This document shows positions 7,801-13,164 of a stretch of DNA of 32,943 nucleotides, piece after piece. A program made the position numbers and the translations under genes. The first letter of the stretch is position 1. Each line of letters opens with the position of its first letter. The DNA lies in contig NZ_FNQP01000035.1 of assembly GCF_900107695.1 (NCBI RefSeq), positions 1-32,943 of the forward strand, written 5' to 3'. The DNA is from Thiothrix caldifontis (lineage in GTDB: Bacteria; Pseudomonadota; Gammaproteobacteria; Thiotrichales; Thiotrichaceae). The notes below the pieces were generated by a model that was not told the origin of the DNA, ran no database searches, and was given only the letters and a program-made list of their open reading frames with translations.

Positions 7801-8833
7801 CAGCCTGTTTTGGGCAGACGAAGAAGTAAACGAACAGGAGGTGTATGTCGACTTCATGCACAATTGCGGTATCTGCTACGAACCCAAGCGGCAGCAAAAC
7901 CAGCGTGACAACAAACCCTTCGCCAAACACGAATTCATCATCCCCGCCCTGTTGCCGCTGACCAGCAAAGCCAAAACCGCATGGGGAAATAGCCGCCCGG
8001 ATGACTGGCAACTCGACATCGAATATCCCTTCCTGCACCGCAGCATTATCGAACGCATGATCCTGCGCATCGGTGAAACCTACGAAGGCGAACCGTGGCG
8101 CACCGGCATTTTCTGCGAAACCGACGAAGGTCAATTACTGCTGGAATGCGAATACGCCAACAAACAGCAATCCACCCAAGGGCGCTTGCACTTCCAATTA
8201 CGTGGCTGCCAGCCTGAACGTTTGGTATACGCACTACGCAAATTGGTCAGCGAAACCAGCCCGCACCGCCGCTATCAAGAATACCTCAGTAAAGTAGGCG
8301 CAGAGCGCACCCTGTTACCCGAATTCAAGGACGAAGCCATGCAACACCCATCCAAACTGGACGCAAGCAAACCGGCAGACAAAACCATCAAGCTGTTTAT
8401 CTCCTATTCCCACGCCGACGAAGCCCACAAAGAGCGGCTGGAAAAACACCTGAAAGCCATCAGCCGCACCTTACCACTCACGGCATGGAGCGACCGCCAT
8501 CTGTTTGCAGGCGAGGCGGTGGATGAGCAAATCTTCCAGCAACTGAATACCGCCGATATTGTCTTGCTGCTGGTCAGCCCGGATTTCATCAATTCCGACT
8601 ACTGTTTCACCAAGGAAATGGAACGCGCATTGGAACGCTACCAGGATGAAGGCAACGTGGTGATTCCGGTCATCATCCGCCACACCGCAAGCTGGCGTAA
8701 CCACAAAATCGGGCAAATCGTCGCCCTGCCCAAAGACGGCAAACCGCTGGCAAAATGGGAGGATGCCGATGAATTCTGGGGCAGTGTGGAAAACGGCATC
8801 CATGATCAGGTCAAAAAACGCCTGCAAGCCTAA
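4850..8833 (+). CDS. Roco-family protein: leucine-rich repeats, Roc GTPase, COR and C-terminal TIR domain
   Basis: The 1327-residue protein has four regions. Residues about 20-650 are leucine-rich repeats of 21-22 residues with the SLxCxxNxIxxLxPLxxLxxL pattern. A Roc GTPase follows: Walker A GNGRVGKT at 713-720, DFGGQE at 764-769, and NQID at 825-828 in place of the usual NKxD. A COR region spans about 860-1130. A TIR domain begins near 1181 (KLFISYSHADE) and includes SDYCFTKEME with Glu1256 in the position of the catalytic glutamate of NAD-cleaving TIR enzymes. Roco GTPases dimerise through COR; LRRs usually sense a ligand. A fused TIR suggests that sensing triggers NAD degradation or signalling, as in immune proteins; that role is inferred. 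The start ATG has only a weak binding site. The LRR part is clearly AT-richer than the rest. Confidence 0.9.
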   Translation: MKPTPLEIALERIEECRRTRSISLDLSKLGLDTIPEEVFELTWLEKLDVSGDKENWEHQGIQEISLDIRQLTTLTSFACALSQITDLSSLSTLKYLQSLNCEGNQIIDLSPVSHLTALESLNCNSNQINELFPLRHLKFLKSVDCGFNELSDLSPISYLLQLQSLNCEGNQIIDLSPVSHLTALESLNCNSNQINELFPLHHLKFLKSLDCGFNELSDLSPVSYLLQLQSLNCEGNQIIDLSPVSHLTALESLNCNSNQINELFPLHHLKFLKSLDCGFNELSDLSPVSYLLQLQSLNCEGNQIIDLSPVSHLTALESLNCNSNQINELFPLRHLKFLKSLDCSFNEFSDLSSVSFLLLLKFINCNSNQIIDLSPVNYLIALISINCNNNQINNLALNNLPQLQSLDCSNNNINNLALNNLPQLQSLDCSNNNINNLALNNLPQLQSLDCSNNNINNLALNNLPQLQSLDCSNNNINNLALNNLPQLQSLDCSNNHISNLTLNNPPQLQLLNCSNNQISSLALDNLSQLQSLNCSNNQISSLALDNLSQLQSLDCSNNQISNLMLNNLPHLQSVDCSNNQISDISSLTHLSYLKTLKCFINKISDLSPLNNLTRLQSLFCGGNLIRDFSLIYNWIAESKLTELSLHNSPYSGIPPVLLGRKTNNDKKSCSSLLRIILSNPYMDNGIENIKHYREEILASGSAIQKQLKVQFVGNGRVGKTTLAYVMEHKRPPCESFKSTHGIIIKEIQQLLDGEDDPITLQLWDFGGQEIYHATHRLFLSDDCLYLLLWAEETEEYLDETCHPVSYWLESIHDLGKNSPVILVKNQIDISDKQLSERPVNLSDDLPGANQISHAVKVSAWTGRNMSILRGAIEAVIEELKYRVCLELPTSWLRVQKALKQLNQKSIPFAHFKQLCIKAGVSHAEWFADYLHKTGVLFYREGAFQDQIILDQNWAINAVYRAFDPNKPHRRRIERMGGRFNGEDASLFWADEEVNEQEVYVDFMHNCGICYEPKRQQNQRDNKPFAKHEFIIPALLPLTSKAKTAWGNSRPDDWQLDIEYPFLHRSIIERMILRIGETYEGEPWRTGIFCETDEGQLLLECEYANKQQSTQGRLHFQLRGCQPERLVYALRKLVSETSPHRRYQEYLSKVGAERTLLPEFKDEAMQHPSKLDASKPADKTIKLFISYSHADEAHKERLEKHLKAISRTLPLTAWSDRHLFAGEAVDEQIFQQLNTADIVLLLVSPDFINSDYCFTKEMERALERYQDEGNVVIPVIIRHTASWRNHKIGQIVALPKDGKPLAKWEDADEFWGSVENGIHDQVKKRLQA
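5141..5932 (+). repeat. Four tandem 198-bp units inside the LRR region
   Basis: Units start at 5141, 5339, 5537 and 5735. Each encodes three 22-residue leucine-rich repeats, and the units differ by only a few bases. Several differences are silent. After 5932 the sequence becomes divergent LRR. Such near-identity over 198 bp means recent duplication or ongoing homogenisation rather than ancient repeats. Confidence 0.95.
6032..6346 (+). repeat. Five tandem 63-bp units inside the LRR region
   Basis: Units start at 6032, 6095, 6158, 6221 and 6284. Each encodes one 21-residue leucine-rich repeat (LALNNLPQLQSLDCSNNNINN). The first four are essentially identical and the fifth changes only near its end. 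More diverged copies follow to about 6600. Copy number is a likely source of length variation between strains, and also a possible assembly artefact to check. Confidence 0.95.
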
Positions 8834-8898
8834 CCGCAAAATGGCTGCTTTACACGGTCAACATGCTGGGTGTAACGAAACTTGGTATCATCTTTACT

Positions 8899-8957
8899 AC
8901 GTAAACTTGTTGGTTTTTCATCCTGAACGGGAGGAAATTATCCTATGGAAAAATTAG
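8899..8957 (+). pseudogene. C-terminal remnant of xisH
   Basis: The frame reading YVNLLVFHPEREEIILWKN and then TAG (8955-8957) resembles the extreme C-terminus of XisH proteins, which normally end shortly inside the start of xisI. Here the stop overlaps the first of two xisI-like starts at 8945, as expected for the original gene pair. Upstream of about 8899 nothing XisH-like is present, and the TIR domain of the Roco protein ends at 8833. The bulk of xisH has therefore apparently been lost. The assignment rests on recall of the family ending and on the neighbouring xisI. Confidence 0.5.
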
Positions 8958-9037
8958 AAACTTATCGCCGTTACGTTTTTCATCCTGAACGGGAGGAAAT
9001 TATCCTATGGAAAAATTAGAAACTTATCGCCGTTACG
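8914..9037 (+). repeat. Perfect 62-bp tandem duplication over the start of xisI
   Basis: The unit 8914-8975 is repeated exactly at 8976-9037. It includes the end of the xisH remnant, a ribosome binding site (GGGAGG) and the first codons of xisI. The result is two starts, at 8945 and 9007. Because 62 is not a multiple of three, the upstream start reads into a short frame of 24 codons and stops within the second copy. Confidence 0.95.
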
Positions 9038-9369
9038 TTCGCCAAGTCCTCGAACATTATGCGCAGTTCAAACCTGCCTACGGGGATGTGGAAATGGAGC
9101 TACTGTTTGACCCTGAACGTGACCGCTACCAACTAATGACAGTGGGTTGGAATGGCTATGACCGCTTTCATGGTTCCTTGCTACACGTTGACATAAAAAA
9201 TGGGCAAATTTGGATTCAGCACGATGGCACAGAAGGCGGCATCGCCAACGAACTCGTAGAAATGGGCGTGCCTAAAACCGATATTGTGCTGGCATTTCAC
9301 GCGCCTTACAAACGTGGGTATACAGGATTTGGTACAGGAATTGAACCGCCAGTTTTACAAGCCGCTTGA
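9007..9369 (+). CDS. xisI: XisI-family protein
   Basis: The 120-residue product shows the family pattern throughout: MEKLETYRRYVRQVLEHYAQ at the start, a YQLMTVGW strand, IDIKNGQIWIQ-like DGTEGGIANELVEMGVPK, and the ending VLAFHAPYKR. XisI was named for control of fdxN element excision in heterocystous cyanobacteria, where it works with XisH; most homologues elsewhere occur as xisH-xisI pairs with unknown roles. Here the partner is only a remnant, so the protein is probably an orphan. The start is the second of two duplicated ATGs, the only one in frame with the whole gene. Translation of the short frame from 8945 would end just after this start and might affect initiation. Confidence 0.85.
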   Translation: MEKLETYRRYVRQVLEHYAQFKPAYGDVEMELLFDPERDRYQLMTVGWNGYDRFHGSLLHVDIKNGQIWIQHDGTEGGIANELVEMGVPKTDIVLAFHAPYKRGYTGFGTGIEPPVLQAA

Positions 9370-9377
9370 TAATTTTT

Positions 9378-9668
9378 TCATAAACTCCCCCGTTGGCGCG
9401 GCGTGGTTTGCAGGTCGGCAATGGTTTGCGGTGGTTTTTCCGCAAACAGGCGGTTGAAGTCATCCATGCAATTCAGGGCGAACGCGAGTTTCAGCAAACT
9501 GTGAAAACTGATTTGCCCAGTGGTTTCAAAGCGTTTGATGCTGGCTTCGGCAACACCGGATTTCTCTGCCAATGTGCGCCGCGTGAGGTTGGCTGCCAGC
9601 CGTTGCGCTTTGGCTTGGGTTGCAATAGTCTTCAGCAATGCGTCGGGCGTTTGGAAAACAACAGGCAT
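9378..9668 (-). CDS. Small XRE-type helix-turn-helix regulator
   Basis: The 96-residue protein has a Cro/C1-type helix-turn-helix at about residues 28-65 (RRTLAEKSGVAEASIKRFE, then a hydrophobic LLKLAFALN helix) and a short tail with no recognised domain. This resembles the antitoxin-like regulators found beside HipA-type or other toxins, but no toxin gene adjoins it: downstream is the convergent xisI and upstream is the bPH-protein gene. A 14-bp palindrome with a -10 sequence lies 36 bp before its start, suggesting autorepression. It may be the surviving half of a former two-gene unit. Confidence 0.75.
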   Translation of the reverse strand: MPVVFQTPDALLKTIATQAKAQRLAANLTRRTLAEKSGVAEASIKRFETTGQISFHSLLKLAFALNCMDDFNRLFAEKPPQTIADLQTTPRQRGSL

Positions 9669-9704
9669 TATATTACCTCTAACACCTTAAGAAACAGCTC
9701 AACG

Positions 9705-9718
9705 GCTATTATAATAGC
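9705..9718. promoter_or_regulatory. 14-bp palindrome containing TATAAT, candidate operator/promoter
   Basis: GCTATTATAATAGC is a perfect palindrome and contains TATAAT on both strands. It lies between the end of the bPH gene and the start of the small helix-turn-helix gene. Its place over the -10 element suits repression by that regulator. Confidence 0.5.
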
Positions 9719-9733
9719 TTTTAAACAAACACA

Positions 9734-11272
9734 CTACATCCAACTCAGCCCACTACTTTCCGCCTGATACAAACTGTCATTCACGATACGCTTACCCGCC
9801 GCCCATGGGATAAACGGCACACCTTGAACGCCTGACGCAAACACCAGCCGCACATGACACAGGTTGTGGCGTTCCAACCACCAGCTTTGCACATAACTCA
9901 CCTGCTGCACCTTGAAAATCGGCAGGCAATAGTAATTCACCCCAATCAGCCCATTGCGGATATACAAAAACTGACTATCCAGCGCATACCCCCAACGTCG
10001 CCAGCGCAACACACTCAGCAAGCCCGCCCCAACCCCCAGCAGTAAGGCAACATTCGCCAAGAGCGACGAATCAGGGCGCAACAGCCATTGCGACGCCCCG
10101 ACAAACACAAGGCAGAACAAGAACGGTCGGATTAAAAAGCGCCAGTTAATCGGCGCAAACACCACCTCGGCTAAACGCTGCGCTGGCAACGCCTCCGCCA
10201 ACAACGCTTGCGCATCCTGCGGCGTCACAGCAGGAACCATAATCCGCCCAGCATCGGCTAAACCTGCTTGGTGTGCTTGAATTTGCTCAAAGCGCACATT
10301 GCAGCGCCCAAATACCCGCTCCAACCAGCTTTGTTGCAACTGCATCCATTGCAGGCGCGACAGTTTCATACTCACCTCATGGCGAGTAAATAAACCGCAC
10401 CGTTGGATATACCGCTCACCACGCTGTACCAAGCTGTAATCAAAAAAGCTCAACATCGCGCCTGCCACCGATAACAACGCCATGAACATCACTACCAGCA
10501 AGGCAATGCCCAGCATCAGCACAATCAACCACCCCAGCGACTGCTGCGCCGGGTCAAAATAATGCACCACATCAATGCCAAACGTTTCCAGCCGTTCAAC
10601 CATCCGCTCCAGCGCGTTGTCCCAAAACGGTGTCGTTGCTGCCAAAAATACCCATACCCGATTATTGCTAATCCCATAAATCAGCAAATCACCCATGCTG
10701 CGCTGATTCAATAAGCGTTCGGTGGGAATTGTATCGGTCACTTCCTCAATGTCGCTGGCAATCGTAGTGGCAGCATTTTCGGTAGGCACTGTGCTTGAAT
10801 GCGCGGCATAAATGGCGTGTTGCAAAGCTTCCGCTTGTGCACGCGACAACGCCACCAATTGCGCCTCTTCGCGGCTCGAACCGGCGGTATCCAACTGCAC
10901 CATCACATGATCGGTGAAGCGGTAATACAAAGGCTGCTCCAATTTCACATTCTGAATGCGCTCGAAAGGCAGATTGAGTTGGGTTTTTTGAATAATTCCC
11001 GCTTGAATCTCCACCGTGTCACCAGTGACCCGAAACTGGTAAAAATAATAGCGTAGCAAAGCAATACCCGCGAACAACCCCAAGCCCAGCAGCATCACGC
11101 CCAGCGTCAGCAGTGGCGTCTCTTGCAAGCCCCGATAAGCAAAAAGCGCCAGCGGAATCACATAAAACACACTGCCAAACACCGCCTGCAAACTTTGCAA
11201 GCTGAAATACAGCAAGGCAATCGGCGATAAATGCTGCCAATTTTCCAGTTTTTGCAGCGCATTATCCGCCAT
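9734..11272 (-). CDS. bPH2-domain membrane protein, YdbT-like
   Basis: The 512-residue protein starts at ATG 11270-11272 (MADNALQKLENW), where the reading frame takes on normal character; an in-frame start further upstream would lie inside the neighbour and add a basic low-quality segment. It has pairs of membrane helices (about residues 15-85, 245-280 and 390-420) alternating with soluble bacterial PH (DUF304) domains, visible as YYFYQFRVTGDTVEIQAG, RGERYIQRCGLFTRHEVSMKLSR and ALDSQFLYIRNGLIGVNYY. YdbT-type proteins occur with a shorter YdbS partner in a membrane complex of unknown role. It overlaps the YdbS-like gene upstream by 11 bp, which supports joint expression. Confidence 0.85.
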   Translation of the reverse strand: MADNALQKLENWQHLSPIALLYFSLQSLQAVFGSVFYVIPLALFAYRGLQETPLLTLGVMLLGLGLFAGIALLRYYFYQFRVTGDTVEIQAGIIQKTQLNLPFERIQNVKLEQPLYYRFTDHVMVQLDTAGSSREEAQLVALSRAQAEALQHAIYAAHSSTVPTENAATTIASDIEEVTDTIPTERLLNQRSMGDLLIYGISNNRVWVFLAATTPFWDNALERMVERLETFGIDVVHYFDPAQQSLGWLIVLMLGIALLVVMFMALLSVAGAMLSFFDYSLVQRGERYIQRCGLFTRHEVSMKLSRLQWMQLQQSWLERVFGRCNVRFEQIQAHQAGLADAGRIMVPAVTPQDAQALLAEALPAQRLAEVVFAPINWRFLIRPFLFCLVFVGASQWLLRPDSSLLANVALLLGVGAGLLSVLRWRRWGYALDSQFLYIRNGLIGVNYYCLPIFKVQQVSYVQSWWLERHNLCHVRLVFASGVQGVPFIPWAAGKRIVNDSLYQAESSGLSWM

Positions 11273-11804
11273 GCTGTAAATCCTGATGCTGTAAAATAAA
11301 TTGCCGCAAGCCTTGCGCCCGCTCAACCGGCAAACCGGGGATTGCAAACGTATACGTGCCGCTGCCAGCACTGAACACCTGCAAGGTTGCCAGACCCGCA
11401 CTGCGTTCAATGGGGCCGCGTTTCAGCTCAATGTGTTGAATACGGGTCAGCGGCTGAATCACCGTATGCCGAAACAACAAACCCCAACGAAACCCCATAT
11501 CATGCTCGCGCAAGGCATATGCCACGTGCTGATCCGCAACAATGCCATACACGTTGTAAAGCACACTCAAGGCGATCAGCCCCAGCATCACCCAACCCGC
11601 CAAAGGCTGATAGTCAGCGGTGATGGCTGCCAATGGCGTGTAGTGACTCACCCACCAAATTAGCCCTAACACCAGCGTCACCAATAGATTTAGCATGGCA
11701 TTAATCGGCATATAACGCGGCGAGAGTGCCTGCCAGTCGAACTGTTCAACATCGGGTAAGTCTGCCAACGGCACATTGGCGTTACTGAACGGTAGGTTTT
11801 GCAT
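11262..11804 (-). CDS. bPH2-domain membrane protein, YdbS-like
   Basis: This 180-residue protein has two membrane helices at about residues 38-52 and 70-88, then a bacterial PH domain with HVAYALREHDMGFRWGLLF and the typical VIQPLTRIQHIELKRGPIER segment. It is the usual short partner of the YdbT-like protein encoded next. The start codon (11802-11804) is preceded by a strong hairpin whose right arm sits where a ribosome binding site should be. The gene lies downstream of the secreted-protein gene in the same direction, with an 87-bp gap. Confidence 0.85.
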   Translation of the reverse strand: MQNLPFSNANVPLADLPDVEQFDWQALSPRYMPINAMLNLLVTLVLGLIWWVSHYTPLAAITADYQPLAGWVMLGLIALSVLYNVYGIVADQHVAYALREHDMGFRWGLLFRHTVIQPLTRIQHIELKRGPIERSAGLATLQVFSAGSGTYTFAIPGLPVERAQGLRQFILQHQDLQHGG

Positions 11805-11805
11805 A

Positions 11806-11843
11806 GTGCTTCATCCCAAATGGCACGGATACGGATGAAGCAC
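11806..11843 (-). promoter_or_regulatory. Hairpin directly before the YdbS-like start codon
   Basis: Perfect 11-bp arms (GTGCTTCATCC and GGATGAAGCAC) enclose a 16-base loop. Read on the minus strand, the second arm ends one base before the ATG and contains the only purine-rich candidate for ribosome binding. No T-run follows, so it is not a normal terminator. It could limit translation of the bPH pair relative to the genes upstream. Confidence 0.45.
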
Positions 11844-11891
11844 ACTCAGATGTTTTGCCGGGATTGTCAACCGAAAGTTGATGCCTGGTGA

Positions 11892-12470
11892 TTACAACCA
11901 CACCCTGTCAGGTTGTGCGGGTTTCGGTGGCTGCGGTTGCACTGGCGCTGGCACTGCCCCACGCGGTGGCTCAGCAAAAAACCGTTGCAACAACCCATTG
12001 GCAAATGGGTCTTGCTTGAAAAACGGGTCATCGAACGGATTCTGTTTAAAAAACGGGTGGTCAAACGGGTCTTTGCCGCCAAACAGTGAGCCACTAAACG
12101 GAAAACCCTGCCCAAACATATCCGCAAACATTGCTTCCGGCTGCATGGTCATCGCTTGCAACACCGCTTGCTGTTTGTCCTGCGGCAAGCCGGATTGCTG
12201 CAATTGGCTACGGATTTCGTCTGGTGTCCCCTCAAAGGTGTAATCGCGGGTGTCGTTGGCTTGATCTTGGTAACGCAATTGCGCCCGCCAACGCCCATCC
12301 GCGAGGGATTGCACCTGTACTGATTGCGATTGTTGCTGGATCAGCGGTGGGGTTGGATTCAGTGGCGGGGATTGCGGTGGCGTTTGCCAGTTCTGGAAAG
12401 GGTCAGTCTCGGCCCAGACTGGCTGGAAAAATCCGACCAAGACACTCAAACACAAAGCTAACGGTTTCAT
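11892..12470 (-). CDS. Secreted proline-rich protein of unknown function
   Basis: The start ATG at 12468-12470 follows an AAGGAG. It gives a clean signal peptide (MKPLALCLSVLVGFFQPVWA, cleaved near residue 20), so the mature protein of about 172 residues is periplasmic or exported. After a proline-rich stretch there is one conserved-looking segment (WRAQLRYQDQANDTRDYTF) and a helical part. Near the C-terminus come short repeats of the type NPFDDPFFKQDPF, and the protein ends in another proline-rich tail. An in-frame upstream ATG at 12503 would spoil the signal peptide. I do not recognise the family. Position between the Gld-like genes and the bPH genes suggests a link to that membrane system. 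Confidence 0.7.
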   Translation of the reverse strand: MKPLALCLSVLVGFFQPVWAETDPFQNWQTPPQSPPLNPTPPLIQQQSQSVQVQSLADGRWRAQLRYQDQANDTRDYTFEGTPDEIRSQLQQSGLPQDKQQAVLQAMTMQPEAMFADMFGQGFPFSGSLFGGKDPFDHPFFKQNPFDDPFFKQDPFANGLLQRFFAEPPRGAVPAPVQPQPPKPAQPDRVWL

Positions 12471-12492
12471 TATCGTCTGCTCCTTGATGTGC

Positions 12493-12516
12493 GCCCCTGC
12501 CAATGGCGGCAGGGGC
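12493..12516. other. GC-rich hairpin between the DUF4340 gene and the secreted-protein gene
   Basis: Perfect 9-bp arms GCCCCTGCC and GGCAGGGGC enclose six bases. There is no T-run on the minus strand, so a full terminator is unlikely. It may be an attenuating or message-processing structure that reduces expression of the genes beyond it. Confidence 0.4.
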
Positions 12517-12528
12517 AGTTTAACAATA

Positions 12529-13161
12529 TTATTGCGGAGGAGTTCCTGCGGGCGGGGTAGCCGATGGAGGCGGGGGTGAAGCCCCTACGGGCTTGTCCCC
12601 AGCTTGTTCCTCCGCTTTGGGTGGTGGCGGTGGCTCAGGCTTTTTCCAGCTTTCTGCCTTGCCCGGCAATTCATACGTGCCGATACTGGTGCTGTAGACC
12701 ACTTTGTCATCAGGCAAGCGGGTATAACTGCGACTAGCCCCCGCGCCATTGCCCAGCAACAGGGCGGCTTTCACCGTATCGCCTTGCAGCAGTTGGACTT
12801 GACGTTCAAAGCCGCTGTCTTCCACCTTGAAGCGTTTGAAATCTGCCCCGCTGGTGGCAACTGGCAAACCGCGCTTCAAACCGTGCAACTTATCCAACAC
12901 AGCGGTAATTTTAGCGGCATCTGCTTGCGCATTTTCCAGTGTTGGTAATTGCCACTGATCGGCGGTCTTGCGCAATTCCGCGCTATTGCCCTCGGCATCT
13001 TTCACTACAATATGGTCGATTTGCGCCGTTTCAAAGCTCAGCAAGGCTTCGTTGGCAGGACGTGCCGCCAAGGCATTGGTTTTCCAGCCGGACACTGCCA
13101 CCAACAACACCTGTAATAGCAATACGCCTGCAAGGATCATTACCCATTTATTCCGTACCAT
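12529..13161 (-). CDS. DUF4340-domain protein of a Gld-like ABC system
   Basis: The 210-residue protein has one N-terminal membrane anchor (residues about 7-25). A DUF4340 segment follows, with the typical IDHIVVKDAEGNSAELRK and WQLPTLENAQADAAKITAVLDKL strands and helices. The C-terminal 45 residues are almost only proline, alanine, glycine and lysine. DUF4340 proteins regularly accompany GldA/GldFG-type transporters and are thought to be periplasmic parts of that system. It starts three bases after the permease stop, so it belongs to the same transcript. The function of the whole system outside gliding Bacteroidetes is not established. Confidence 0.8.
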   Translation of the reverse strand: MVRNKWVMILAGVLLLQVLLVAVSGWKTNALAARPANEALLSFETAQIDHIVVKDAEGNSAELRKTADQWQLPTLENAQADAAKITAVLDKLHGLKRGLPVATSGADFKRFKVEDSGFERQVQLLQGDTVKAALLLGNGAGASRSYTRLPDDKVVYSTSIGTYELPGKAESWKKPEPPPPPKAEEQAGDKPVGASPPPPSATPPAGTPPQ

Positions 13162-13164
13162 CTG

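Noticed and set aside
8763-8957. A separate 64-codon gene after the Roco-TIR gene
   Set aside because: Its first part is an out-of-frame reading of the TIR domain; only the last codons are meaningful, as a xisH remnant.
11273-11410. Upstream extension of the YdbT-like protein
   Set aside because: The extra 46 codons are a shadow of the YdbS-like gene; the start at 11270-11272 gives the usual overlap between the pair.
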